Origin: Marinobacter sp.
GTDB taxonomy: Bacteria > Pseudomonadota > Gammaproteobacteria > Pseudomonadales > Oleiphilaceae
Direction: 5' to 3'
Assembly: GCA_014359475.1 (NCBI GenBank)
Contig: JACIZI010000029.1
Span: 1-48,223 of the forward strand
DNA length: 48,223 bases
The notes under the pieces are model-generated. The model saw nothing but the letters and a program-made list of their open reading frames with translations, searched no databases and was not told where the DNA came from. Of the stretch, positions 35,978-44,924 are shown piece after piece (position 1 is the first letter of the stretch; each line of letters starts with the position of its first letter). The position numbers and the translations under genes were made by a program.

Positions 35978-38540
35978 CGCCTTCCTCTTCAGCGTCAGTT
36001 TCTTCGTCATCACTTTCCGCAATCCGCTCGACACCCACCAGTCGCTCATCCTCCTGGCTCAGGCGAATAAGCCGTACGCCCTGGGTGTTACGACTCAGCA
36101 CCGACACTTCATCCGTGCGGGTACGCACCAGGGTACCTTTGTCGGAAATCAGCATCATCTGATCACCCTCAAACAACTGCAACGCAGTCACCAGATTGCC
36201 ATTACGCTCAGAGCACTGCATGGCAATAACGCCCTGACTGCCGCGGCTGTAGGCCGGGAACTCGTCAATGGCGGTACGCTTGCCGTAGCCGTGTTCACTG
36301 GCGGTCAGAATCACACCGCCCGCCTGGGGAATGATCAGCGATACCACATGGTGACCTCCAGACATCCGGATGCCACGCACACCACGGGCAGTCCGGCTCA
36401 TTGGCCGCACCTGCTGTTCCTGGAAGCGCACCGCCTTGCCGGCGGTAGAGAACAGCATCACTTCAGCGGTACCGTCAGTAATCGCCGCGCCAATCAGGGT
36501 ATCGCCCTCGTCCAGATTCAGGGCAATCAGACCGTTGCTACGCGGCCGGGAGAAGTTCGGCAGCGGGGTTTTTTTGACCACACCGTTGGAGGTGGCCATC
36601 AGTACAAACTGGTCTTCCGGATAATCCTTCACCGGCAGGAAGGTAGTGATACGTTCACCCTCATCCAGCGGCAGGATGTTGACCATCGGCCGGCCCCGGG
36701 AACCGCGGCTGCCACGGGGAATCTCGAACACCCGCAGCCAGTAGACCTTGCCACGGTTGGAGAAACACAGAATAGTGTCGTGGGAATTGGCGACCAGCAG
36801 TTTCTCGATGAAGTCCTCGTCCTTCATGGATGTGGCGGCCTTGCCCCGGCCACCACGGCGCTGGGCCTGGTAGTCTTCCACCGCCTGGGTCTTGGCGTAG
36901 CCCCCGTGTGAAATGGTCACCACCAGATCTTCTTCGTCAATCAGGTCGGCGATGGTCAGGTCCCGGCGCGAGCTGGTGATTTCGGTAAGTCGCTTGTCAC
37001 CAAAATCGTTGCGGATCTGTTCCAGCTCCTCACGGATCACTTCCAGCAGGCGCTCAGGATTGCTGAGAATCTCGATATAGCCTGCGATCCTGTCAAGAAT
37101 ATCCTGGTACTCGGTCTGCAGTTTTTCCGTTTCCAGGCCGGTCAGGCGGTGCAGGCGCAGATCCAGGATAGCCTGGGCCTGCTCCGGGGACAGATGATAC
37201 AGGCCATCACGCAGACCATAGATTTCCGGCAGGTCGTCCGGACGGCAGGCATCCTTACCGGCCCGCTCCAGCATGGCCATCACGCCACCCGATGGCCAGC
37301 CCTTGTCCATCAGCTTCTCTTTGGCCTCGGCGGCCGAAGGAGAAGACTTGATCAACTCGATAATTTCATCAATGTTGGCCAGCGCAACCGTGAGGCCTTC
37401 CAGAATGTGGCCCCGTTCACGGGCCTTACGCAGCTCATAGATAGTGCGGCGGGTAACCACTTCGCGGCGGTGCCGGATAAAGGCATCCAGCAACTGCTTG
37501 AGGTTAAGGGTTTTGGGCTCGCCATTGATCAGCGCCACCATATTGATGCCGAACACGGTTTCCAGCTGGGTCTGGGCAAACAGGTTGTTGATGATCACGT
37601 CCGGGTTTTCATTCCGGCGCAGTTCGATCACGACCCGGATACCTTCCTTGTTGGATTCGTCCCGCAGCTCGGTGATTCCCTCAAGACGCTTTTCCTTGAC
37701 CAGCTCGGCAATCTTTTCGATCAGCCGTGCTTTATTGAGCTGGTAAGGCAGCTCGGTGATGATGATGGATTCGCGACCGGTTTTCTTGTCCTGCTCCACC
37801 TCGTGGCGGGCACGGATGTAGATCCGTCCACGGCCGGTACGATAGGCCTCAACAATGCCGGCACGGCCGTTGATGATGCCGCGGGTCGGGAAGTCCGGGC
37901 CCGGGATGTATTCCATCAGCTCATCGACGGTCAGGTCCTCGTTGTCCATCAGGGCGAGGCAGCCGTCGATCACTTCGGTCAGGTTATGGGGCGGAATGTT
38001 GGTGGCCATACCCACTGCAATACCGGACGAGCCGTTCACCAGCAGGTTGGGCACCCGGGTGGGCAACACATCGGGAATCCGCTCGGTGCCGTCGTAGTTG
38101 TCGACGAAATCAACGGTTTCCTTATCCAGGTCCGCCAGCAGTGAGTGGGCCATTTTCTCCATGCGGATTTCGGTGTAACGCATGGCAGCGGCGTTATCAC
38201 CGTCGATGGAACCGAAATTACCCTGGCCATCCACCAGCGGGTAGCGCAGGGAGAAATCCTGGGCCATCCGCACGATGGTGTCATAAACGGCGGAATCACC
38301 ATGGGGGTGGTATTTACCAATGACATCACCCACCACACGGGCAGACTTCTTGTAGGCCTTGTTCCAGTCGTTGCCCAGTTCGGACATGGCGAACAGAACA
38401 CGACGATGTACCGGCTTGAGCCCGTCCCGGACATCGGGCAGGGCCCGGCCGACGATGACACTCATGGCGTAATCCAGATAGGACTGCTTGAGCTCGTCTT
38501 CAATATTGACCGGCAGGATCTCTTTGGCTAACTCACCCAT
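35961..38540 (-). CDS. gyrA: DNA gyrase subunit A
   Basis: An 859-aa subunit of the type II topoisomerase that introduces negative supercoils. Numbering matches E. coli: catalytic Tyr122 in AMRYTEIR, and Ser83 and Asp87 in the quinolone-resistance region (HGDSAVYDT), both sensitive-type residues. The GyrA box QRRGGRG opens the C-terminal beta-pinwheel, which ends in an acidic tail rich in Asp and Glu. It heads the block running to rpsA, and its last 17 nt overlap serC. Confidence 0.98.
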   Translation of the reverse strand: MGELAKEILPVNIEDELKQSYLDYAMSVIVGRALPDVRDGLKPVHRRVLFAMSELGNDWNKAYKKSARVVGDVIGKYHPHGDSAVYDTIVRMAQDFSLRYPLVDGQGNFGSIDGDNAAAMRYTEIRMEKMAHSLLADLDKETVDFVDNYDGTERIPDVLPTRVPNLLVNGSSGIAVGMATNIPPHNLTEVIDGCLALMDNEDLTVDELMEYIPGPDFPTRGIINGRAGIVEAYRTGRGRIYIRARHEVEQDKKTGRESIIITELPYQLNKARLIEKIAELVKEKRLEGITELRDESNKEGIRVVIELRRNENPDVIINNLFAQTQLETVFGINMVALINGEPKTLNLKQLLDAFIRHRREVVTRRTIYELRKARERGHILEGLTVALANIDEIIELIKSSPSAAEAKEKLMDKGWPSGGVMAMLERAGKDACRPDDLPEIYGLRDGLYHLSPEQAQAILDLRLHRLTGLETEKLQTEYQDILDRIAGYIEILSNPERLLEVIREELEQIRNDFGDKRLTEITSSRRDLTIADLIDEEDLVVTISHGGYAKTQAVEDYQAQRRGGRGKAATSMKDEDFIEKLLVANSHDTILCFSNRGKVYWLRVFEIPRGSRGSRGRPMVNILPLDEGERITTFLPVKDYPEDQFVLMATSNGVVKKTPLPNFSRPRSNGLIALNLDEGDTLIGAAITDGTAEVMLFSTAGKAVRFQEQQVRPMSRTARGVRGIRMSGGHHVVSLIIPQAGGVILTASEHGYGKRTAIDEFPAYSRGSQGVIAMQCSERNGNLVTALQLFEGDQMMLISDKGTLVRTRTDEVSVLSRNTQGVRLIRLSQEDERLVGVERIAESDDEETDAEEEGDEQGV

Positions 38541-38656
38541 CGAGAATGGTTCCTTTGCATTTTACTGGAAGTCGGTGAGGCCCCTTGTGAAGGCCTGTAG
38601 TTATTCTTTAAACAAGCGGGCAATGGTACCACACTTGGCCCCGGGCGGGGCCGGGA

Positions 38657-39511
38657 CTAACCAAATACCACGGTTTTGTTCTCGTAGATAATCACCCGGT
38701 CTTCAATGTGCGCACGCAGTCCCCTGGCCAGCACATTCTTCTCCACATCCTTGCCCAGTCGCACCATGTCTTCGATGGAATCACTGTGGCTGATGCGGAT
38801 CACGTCCTGTTCGATGATCGGCCCTTCATCCAGGTCCCGGGTAACATAATGGCAGGTGGCCCCGATCAGCTTCACGCCCCGGCTGTAGGCCTGGTGATAA
38901 GGTCTGGCCCCGGCAAAAGACGGCAGGAAGCTGTGGTGGATGTTGATCACCTTGCCGTAGTATTTCTCACAGAGATCCGACGGCAGTATCTGCATGTAGC
39001 GGGCAAGCACCACCACATCCACCGCATATTTCTGAAACAGGTCTTCGATATGGGCGAAAGCCTCTGCCTTGTTTTCCTTGCTGACCGGCACGTGGTGATA
39101 GGGAATCTCATGCCACTCCACCATGCGGCGCAGATCATCATGATTGGAGATGACCGCAACAATCTCGGTATTCAGTTCCTTGCTGTGCCAGCGGTAAAGC
39201 AGATCGGCCAGGCAGTGAGACTCCTTGCTGCACATCAGGATAACCCGCTTGGGACGGGCGGAATCCTCAATCTGCCAGTTCATGCTGAACTCGCGGGCGA
39301 TCGGTTCGAAGGCAGCACGGAACTGGTCCAGACCAAAGGGAATGGAGCTGGCCCTGATTTCATGACGCATGAAGAACCACCCTGTCTGTGTGTCCGAGTG
39401 GTGGCTCGCCTCGGTAATCCAGCCGTTATAGGTCGACAGAAAATTGCTGACCTTGGCGACAATCCCCACCCGATCCGGGCAGGAAATCACAAGACGATAG
39501 GTATGCTCCAT
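38657..39511 (-). CDS. purU: Formyltetrahydrofolate deformylase
   Basis: A 284-aa enzyme that releases formate from 10-formyl-THF and so balances one-carbon pools. An N-terminal ACT-like domain (about 6-85; CPDRVGIVAKVSNFL) precedes a formyltransferase-type catalytic domain with NIHHSFLPSFAGARPYHQA and TRDLDEGPIIEQD, which hold the catalytic Asn, His and Asp. Length is normal. It is upstream of gyrA with a 116-nt gap containing a GC hairpin (38637-38652) that lacks a T-run, so termination there is uncertain. Confidence 0.96.
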   Translation of the reverse strand: MEHTYRLVISCPDRVGIVAKVSNFLSTYNGWITEASHHSDTQTGWFFMRHEIRASSIPFGLDQFRAAFEPIAREFSMNWQIEDSARPKRVILMCSKESHCLADLLYRWHSKELNTEIVAVISNHDDLRRMVEWHEIPYHHVPVSKENKAEAFAHIEDLFQKYAVDVVVLARYMQILPSDLCEKYYGKVINIHHSFLPSFAGARPYHQAYSRGVKLIGATCHYVTRDLDEGPIIEQDVIRISHSDSIEDMVRLGKDVEKNVLARGLRAHIEDRVIIYENKTVVFG

Positions 39512-39621
39512 TAAAGCCTTTCCTGTAATTGAATCCGGGACAGCGGAGTGCGACGGTTTCGCGACCCTGAAAATGACCGGCTATGATAGCCTATCTGAGC
39601 GCCGGAAACGAGGGACAGACC

Positions 39622-41361
39622 ATGACCAGACAGCACCACAGAATATGGCTCAGACCACTGGCAGCGCTGTGCTGCACCGTCTTGCTCGCAGGCACCGGGG
39701 CAGCCCGGGCGGCTGCCATTCTGGAGGGGGAGCGTTTTCACCCGGTCACCGCCCAGAACGGCATGGTGGCCACCAGCCATACACTGGCCACCGAAGTCGC
39801 CCTGCAGGTGTTACGGGACGGTGGCAATGCAGTCGATGCCGCTGTCACAGCCGGGTTTGCCCTGGCGGTGACCCAGCCACGGTCCGGCAACATTGGCGGT
39901 GGTGGCTTCATGCTGTTTGCCCCGGGCGATGGCGGCCCGGTGGAAGCCATTGATTACCGGGAGAAGGCCCCGATGGCGGCCACCGCAACCATGTTCCAGG
40001 ACGACGAAGGTAATGTGGTGCCCGGGCGCAGCCGTTTCACCCACAAGGCAGCGGGTGTGCCGGGCACCGTGGCGGGCTTTGCCCTGGCACTGGAGCGATA
40101 CGGCACCATCAGCCTCAGGCAGGCCCTGGCCCCGGCCATCAGGCTTGCCCGGGAAGGTTTTGCCGTGCCCCGGCGCTTTACCGAAGGGCTGCAACAGGCC
40201 CGGGACCGGCTGACGCGCTGGCCGGCGACTCTGGACACCTTCTACCGGAAGGATGGCAAGGCCTGGCAGCCCGGTGAAATCTTTCGGCAACCGGAACTGG
40301 CTGACACCCTGCAGCGAATTGCCGATCAGGGTGTAAAGGGATTCTACGAAGGTGAAACCGCCGATCTGATCGTGGACGAAATGCAACGCCACAACGGGCT
40401 GATCACCCATGAGGATCTGCGCAACTACCAGCCGGTCATCCGCACCCCCATTCACGGGCGTTACCGTGGCCATGATATCTACTCCATGTCACCGCCCTCC
40501 TCCGGCGGCACCCACATAGTCCAGATACTGAACATTCTGGAGGGCTACCCCATTGCCAGTCTGGGCCACAATTCCGCAGACACCATCCATTACATGGCGG
40601 AAGCCATGAAGCTGGCCTATGCGGACCGGTCCCGATACCTGGGGGATACGGATTTTGTCGAGGTCCCTCTGGCCGGATTGACCAGCCCGGCCTATGCAAG
40701 GCAGCTACGGAAAGCCATCCATCCGGACAAGGCCCGCCCTGCCAGCGAGGTTCGCCCGGGGGAACCGACGGTATACGAGAGTCCCGAAACGACGCATTTT
40801 TCCGTGGTGGATCGCTGGGGCAACGCGGTATCCAATACCTATACCATCAATTTCAGCTACGGTTCCGGCATCACCGTGCAAGGAGCCGGCTTTCTGCTCA
40901 ACAACGAAATGGATGATTTCAGCGCCAAGCCCGGCGTTCCGAACGCCTATGGCCTGATCGGCGGTGAAGCCAACAAGGTGGAACCCGGCAAACGCATGCT
41001 CAGTTCCATGTCCCCCACCATTGTGCGCAAGGACGGCCGCAATTATCTGGTAACCGGCAGCCCCGGCGGCTCCCGTATTATCACGACCACCCTGCAGGTG
41101 ATCATGAACGTGATCGACCACGATATGAACATTCAGACCGCGGTCAGCGTACCGCGCATCCACCATCAGTGGCTGCCGGACGAAATCCGCATCGAACAGG
41201 GAATCAGCCCGGATACCATCCACCTGTTGGAGGCCAAAGGCCACAGAGTCAGCCAGCAACATGCAATGGGAGCCATACAGAGCATCATGGTTGATGAGGA
41301 CGGCACCCTGTACGGTGGTGCCGACCCCAGGCGCAGCACATCCTCAGCCATGGGTTATTGA
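39622..41361 (+). CDS. ggt: Gamma-glutamyltransferase
   Basis: A 579-aa secreted Ntn-hydrolase that cleaves or transfers the gamma-glutamyl group of glutathione. The start at 39622 has GAGGGA 6 nt upstream. A signal peptide (about 1-31, ending ARA-AA) sends it to the periplasm. Self-cleavage should occur before Thr390, the first Thr of TTHFSVVD, to give large and small subunits. PGGSRIITT near residue 480 is the substrate oxyanion region. Its length is normal. It is divergent from purU, with 110 nt between. Confidence 0.96.
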   Translation: MTRQHHRIWLRPLAALCCTVLLAGTGAARAAAILEGERFHPVTAQNGMVATSHTLATEVALQVLRDGGNAVDAAVTAGFALAVTQPRSGNIGGGGFMLFAPGDGGPVEAIDYREKAPMAATATMFQDDEGNVVPGRSRFTHKAAGVPGTVAGFALALERYGTISLRQALAPAIRLAREGFAVPRRFTEGLQQARDRLTRWPATLDTFYRKDGKAWQPGEIFRQPELADTLQRIADQGVKGFYEGETADLIVDEMQRHNGLITHEDLRNYQPVIRTPIHGRYRGHDIYSMSPPSSGGTHIVQILNILEGYPIASLGHNSADTIHYMAEAMKLAYADRSRYLGDTDFVEVPLAGLTSPAYARQLRKAIHPDKARPASEVRPGEPTVYESPETTHFSVVDRWGNAVSNTYTINFSYGSGITVQGAGFLLNNEMDDFSAKPGVPNAYGLIGGEANKVEPGKRMLSSMSPTIVRKDGRNYLVTGSPGGSRIITTTLQVIMNVIDHDMNIQTAVSVPRIHHQWLPDEIRIEQGISPDTIHLLEAKGHRVSQQHAMGAIQSIMVDEDGTLYGGADPRRSTSSAMGY

Positions 41362-41389
41362 TACTTCGAAAAGAGAACAGGAGGCAATC

Positions 41390-41638
41390 ATGTTTGTTTC
41401 GGTACAATTGAGCCAGTATCCACTGCAGGATGACTACAAGGGTCCGATCCGGGAACTGATCGCCCGGCTTGAAGCCAGCGGCGTTGAGGTTTACCCCGGT
41501 CGCATGAGCACCGAGTTGTTCGGGGACTATGACGACGTCATGGGGGTGCTTTCCGATGCCATGAAGTGGTCCTTTGAAAACTACGGCAAATCCGTGTTTG
41601 TGGCGAAAATCATGGCGGGTGACCGGCGCCCCCGCTAA
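41390..41638 (+). CDS. Small thiamine-binding-like protein (YkoF/DUF77-type fold)
   Basis: An 82-aa protein with a very good ribosome site (AGGAGG 6 nt before the ATG). FVSVQLSQYPL, then VEVYPGRMSTELFGDYDDVMGVLSDAMKWSFE, fits the small ferredoxin-like proteins of the YkoF/DUF77 group, some of which bind thiamine or its pyrimidine precursor. It follows ggt by 28 nt and is probably cotranscribed; a functional link to glutathione breakdown is not known. Family assignment is from pattern memory only. Confidence 0.7.
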   Translation: MFVSVQLSQYPLQDDYKGPIRELIARLEASGVEVYPGRMSTELFGDYDDVMGVLSDAMKWSFENYGKSVFVAKIMAGDRRPR

Positions 41639-41639
41639 C

Positions 41640-41657
41640 CCGGCAAGGGGGTGCCGG
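41640..41657 (+). terminator. Hairpin after the thiamine-binding-like gene
   Basis: CCGGCA (41640-41645) and TGCCGG (41652-41657) form a stem with a six-base loop 2 nt past the stop. No T-run follows, so this is a weak or Rho-aided terminator candidate. Confidence 0.4.
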
Positions 41658-41751
41658 ATCAGATGGTTTATTTGTCGCAACCCTCTCGCAACCCCCGGGC
41701 CCGGCCCTCACGCCAGGCCGCTGAGGGAACCATAAGTCCTACCAGGAAGCC

Positions 41752-41778
41752 AGGCCCGCTATTTGCGGGCCTTCTTTT
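41752..41778 (+). terminator. Terminator for the ggt unit, inside the end of the convergent gene
   Basis: AGGCCCGC (41752-41759) pairs with GCGGGCCT (41765-41772), followed by TCTTTT. It overlaps the last codons of the convergent DUF4442 gene, which ends at 41759. Confidence 0.8.
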
Positions 41779-42232
41779 CACTGATCCAGAGACGGATCAC
41801 GCCCTTGACCACACAGTCGCCTTTTCTGTTATAAGCCGCTACCTTCACATCCAGATCCCCCGGTTGCCACTGTTCCGGATCAATCTCGGCAATACCGATC
41901 AGGTCGGAATCCGCCTTGGCGGGATATTCCACCTGCATTCCCCTGGGGATCCAGCGCAGGTGATCCGGGATGGATGTCTCGGCACAGACCCCCATGGCCT
42001 TTTCCAGCATATTGCAGATGGCAATGACATGTACGGTGCCAATGTGGTTCTCCACCGCCCGTCGCTTTTTCAGGCTCAGCCGGGTGTAGTTGGGGCGCAG
42101 CTCCTCTACCCGGGCGTTCACTGTCCCGAAATACGGCGCTTTGAAATCAATCAGGCGGGAGAACAGATACTTGCCCTTGGGCAGCCTGGTCAACTGCTTC
42201 CAGGTTTTCATCAGGGTGTTGTCGGCGCTCAT
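41759..42232 (-). CDS. DUF4442-family hotdog-fold protein
   Basis: A 157-aa protein. AAGGAAGG 5-6 nt before the ATG at 42232 fixes the start; a longer reading to 42268 lacks support. The sequence fits DUF4442, a hotdog group related to acyl-CoA thioesterases: a central helix around NHIGTVHVIAICNMLEKAMGV, followed by strands (RWIPRGMQVEYPAKADSDLIG). The function of the family is not established. It is the third hotdog protein in this window. It is downstream of phhB with 69 nt between. Confidence 0.8.
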   Translation of the reverse strand: MSADNTLMKTWKQLTRLPKGKYLFSRLIDFKAPYFGTVNARVEELRPNYTRLSLKKRRAVENHIGTVHVIAICNMLEKAMGVCAETSIPDHLRWIPRGMQVEYPAKADSDLIGIAEIDPEQWQPGDLDVKVAAYNRKGDCVVKGVIRLWISEKKARK

Positions 42233-42301
42233 GGATACCTTCCTTACCGGCCAAAGGGAACCAAGCATACAACGCCAGACCCTGTAGTCAATCGGCCACG
42301 C

Positions 42302-42649
42302 CTACTCTTGTTGCTGGTAGGCCTGATCAGTTCTCGCCGCCATAATAAAATCGTTCTTGTGCAGGCCACCAATCTTGTGGGTCCACCAGCGTACGGTCAC
42401 CTTGCCGTATTCCAGCAGTATGGCAGGATGGTGGCCTTCCTCTTCGGCCATGTCAGCCACCTTGTTGGTGAATACCTGGGCTTCCGCGAAGTTGCGAAAC
42501 TTGAATTGCCGGCGCAACTGGGGTTCATCGTCCAGCTCCACAATGTCCCAGTCGGGTAACTGCCGGATCAGATCCTGTTTCTCGGAATCGGTAACCTGAG
42601 GGGCATCCGCCCGGCAGGATTCGCAGCTTTGTTCAGTCAGTTTGCTCAT
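42302..42649 (-). CDS. phhB: Pterin-4a-carbinolamine dehydratase
   Basis: A 115-aa enzyme that recycles the pterin cofactor of phenylalanine hydroxylase and can also moonlight in other roles. A strong AAGGAGG site precedes the ATG at 42649. The family signature EEGHHPAI is at about 70-77, and the C-terminal [15 protein letters not shown] matches. A pair of CxxC cysteines near the N-terminus (CESC, about 9-12) is common in bacterial members. No phhA is present in the window. It is divergent from the imuA operon. Confidence 0.95.
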   Translation of the reverse strand: MSKLTEQSCESCRADAPQVTDSEKQDLIRQLPDWDIVELDDEPQLRRQFKFRNFAEAQVFTNKVADMAEEEGHHPAILLEYGKVTVRWWTHKIGGLHKNDFIMAARTDQAYQQQE

Positions 42650-42717
42650 GGAACCTCCTTTTTTCACTGGTGTGCCCTTTCACCATGGACACGGCGTCCG
42701 ACAAGTTCAACCCGTGG

Positions 42718-42760
42718 TTGAAATTCTTCCCTTTCAGAGATACTGTATATTTAAACAGTA
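42718..42760 (+). promoter_or_regulatory. imuA promoter with LexA box
   Basis: TTGAAA (42718-42723), a 17-nt spacer and TACTGT (42741-42746) form the promoter. The 20-mer TACTGTATATTTAAACAGTA (42741-42760) is a near-perfect LexA (SOS) palindrome: CTGT-N8-ACAG with flanking TA. It covers the -10, so LexA should block RNA polymerase directly until DNA damage. The imuA ATG is 44 nt further on. Confidence 0.9.
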
Positions 42761-42803
42761 TTTTGGCAGAAGCGCTTTCCAGACAGTAACCGAAGGAAAC
42801 ACC

Positions 42804-43490
42804 ATGAACGATGCTCTCAACACCCTGATGCAGGACTCCCGCATCTGGCAGGGTCACAAGCAGGTGCGCAATCGCCACCCCGCGGAATCCACCGGTTATA
42901 CAGCTCTGGACAACCAGCTCGGCGGTACCGGCTGGCCCCGGGGAGCCCTGACAGAGTGCCTGCTGGATGCCCCCGGCATCGGGGAATTGCAACTGGTGCT
43001 TCCCCTGGTGCGCCAGCTGTCCCATGAGGGCAAATGCGTGTTCTGGTTAAACCCGCCCCACACTCCCTATGCGCCGGCCATGGCCAGGGGAGGTGTGGAC
43101 CTGGAGCGGATCATCATGGTGCATCCGCAAAGCCACTCTGACCTGCTCTGGACTCTGGAAAACTGTCTGCGATCACCGGTCACCGGTCTGGTACTGGCCT
43201 GGCCCGGTAAGCTGGCCAGCCGGGATATCCGCCGGCTGCAACTGGCCGCCGAGGCAGGCAGTAACATCTGCATCCTGTTCCGGGACCGGGAGTTCGCCGG
43301 GCATAGTTCCCCGGCTGCTCTGCGGCTGGAGCTGACTGCCGGCAGTCATCAGGATCTGAAGATCAACATCCTGAAGCGTCGGGGGGGCTGGCCCGGGCAG
43401 CGCTGCACTCTGTCCCTGCAGCGCACAGAGACAGCGCCCGTCTCCCGTACTCCGGCTGCCCATGGCGCCCGGGCAGCCAGCCAGCCCTGA
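42804..43490 (+). CDS. imuA: Translesion synthesis-associated protein ImuA
   Basis: A 228-aa RecA-fold (SulA/RecA-like) protein, the first gene of the damage-inducible mutasome. AAGGAA precedes the ATG at 42804. TALDNQLGGTGWPRGALTEC and the segment ELQLVLPLVRQL follow the ImuA pattern; the Walker A motif is degenerate, as is usual for this group. It is expected to interact with ImuB and RecA. The gene is SOS-controlled by the LexA box upstream, and its TGA overlaps the imuB ATG by 1 nt. Confidence 0.92.
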   Translation: MNDALNTLMQDSRIWQGHKQVRNRHPAESTGYTALDNQLGGTGWPRGALTECLLDAPGIGELQLVLPLVRQLSHEGKCVFWLNPPHTPYAPAMARGGVDLERIIMVHPQSHSDLLWTLENCLRSPVTGLVLAWPGKLASRDIRRLQLAAEAGSNICILFRDREFAGHSSPAALRLELTAGSHQDLKINILKRRGGWPGQRCTLSLQRTETAPVSRTPAAHGARAASQP

Positions 43491-44920
43491 TGCGACGAAT
43501 CATGTTGTGGATCTACCTGCACTTTCCGCACCTGTTGCTGGACCAGATTCGCCGCTGCCGCCCCCCGGAAGCACCGCTGGTCATTACCGATGGGCAACGG
43601 CAGACGGTTCTCCAGGCCTGCCCTGCGGCCCTGCAACAGGGCATCCATCCTGGCATGCGCCTGAAAACCGCCCTCACCCTGTGTGCAGAGCTGGAAATCC
43701 TGTGTTCCGACCGTCACCGCGAACATCAACTGCTGGAAGACCAGGCCCGTTGGCTTTACCGCCACGCCTCACCCGTCAGCCTTTGCCCACCGGATGGCGT
43801 GCTGGCCGAGATCGGCAGTCTCGAACGACTGTATGGCGGACTGCCCGCCGTCTGGCAGACCCTTGAACAGACGTTGGAAGATCGCCAACTGACCGCCTGG
43901 CTGGCGACCGGTCACACGCCCCTCGCCGCCCGGTTACTGGCCCGCAGCGGCCAGGGAGAGTGCACCCCGGACAAGGCGCGGATGGAGCAGGCCCTGGCCA
44001 GACTCCCCCTGCCCCTGGCAGAGTTTGATAGCGCCACCCTGAAACGTCTTGAGCGCCTGGGACTGAGCCGGCTCGGGGAGGTTTTCAGCCTGCCCGCCGC
44101 CGAACTGGCTCGCAGGCTGACCCCGGAGGTACTGGCCCACACCCAGAAAATCCGCGGCACCCGGGCAGATCCCCGGCAATCCTGGCAGCCCCCTCACACC
44201 TTCCGCCAGCAAGTGGATTTTCTGCAGGAGATAGAGCAGACCCAGGGGCTGCTGTTTCCCTTGCAACGACTACTCAATGAACTGGAAGAGGACCTTTGCT
44301 GGCACCAGAAGGATACCGATTGCCTGCTCCTGGTTCTGAAACACCGCCATCATGAACCTACCCGTATCCGTATTCGCACCTCCGGCCCGGAACACCGGGC
44401 GAGCACGTTCCTGAACCTGATCCGTCTGCGGCTGGAGCAGCACTCCCTGAAAGCCCCGGTGGCAGCCCTGATACTGGCCGTACGCCGCTTCCTGGATTAT
44501 CAGCCGGCCGGGGGAAGCGACCTGCTGGGAGAATCGCAGGATCTCAACGAAGCCTGGCACACCCTGATCAGCCGTCTGCAGGCCCGGCTCGGAGAGCAGG
44601 CCCTGCAACAACTGGCACCCCAGGGGGACCACCGCCCGGAAAGAGCCTGGACCGCCCGGCCGGTAACACTGACCAACAAGCCCCGGCCGGAACAGAGCCA
44701 GGCGCTGCCAGCCCGCCCCTTCTGGCTGCTGCAGGGGCCAGCTCCGCTGGACCAGGTGCCGGAGACCTGGCTATCCGGCCCGGAACGTATCAGTGGCGGC
44801 TGGTGGGACGGGCAGCGGGTGCAACGGGACTATTACATTGCCCGTCTGTCCGGCGGCCAGCTGGCCTGGCTGTTCCGGGACCTGAACGGTGGCTGGTTTG
44901 TGCACGGACTTTTCGGATAG
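43490..44920 (+). CDS. imuB: Inactive Y-family polymerase homolog ImuB
   Basis: A 476-aa protein of the DinB/UmuC fold that serves as the hub linking DnaE2 to the beta clamp. The catalytic acids are gone: the first motif reads WIYLHFPHLLLDQI, with no DxD, and the usual DE of motif III is replaced around LAEIGSLERLYGG. This fits the established view that ImuB lacks polymerase activity. It starts by a TGATG overlap with imuA and is followed 4 nt later by dnaE2. A canonical clamp-binding peptide was not obvious by eye. Confidence 0.94.
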   Translation: MRRIMLWIYLHFPHLLLDQIRRCRPPEAPLVITDGQRQTVLQACPAALQQGIHPGMRLKTALTLCAELEILCSDRHREHQLLEDQARWLYRHASPVSLCPPDGVLAEIGSLERLYGGLPAVWQTLEQTLEDRQLTAWLATGHTPLAARLLARSGQGECTPDKARMEQALARLPLPLAEFDSATLKRLERLGLSRLGEVFSLPAAELARRLTPEVLAHTQKIRGTRADPRQSWQPPHTFRQQVDFLQEIEQTQGLLFPLQRLLNELEEDLCWHQKDTDCLLLVLKHRHHEPTRIRIRTSGPEHRASTFLNLIRLRLEQHSLKAPVAALILAVRRFLDYQPAGGSDLLGESQDLNEAWHTLISRLQARLGEQALQQLAPQGDHRPERAWTARPVTLTNKPRPEQSQALPARPFWLLQGPAPLDQVPETWLSGPERISGGWWDGQRVQRDYYIARLSGGQLAWLFRDLNGGWFVHGLFG

Positions 44921-44924
44921 CACC

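Noticed and set aside
38270-38300. Quinolone-resistance mutations in gyrA
   Set aside because: Positions 83 and 87 are Ser and Asp, the sensitive-type residues.
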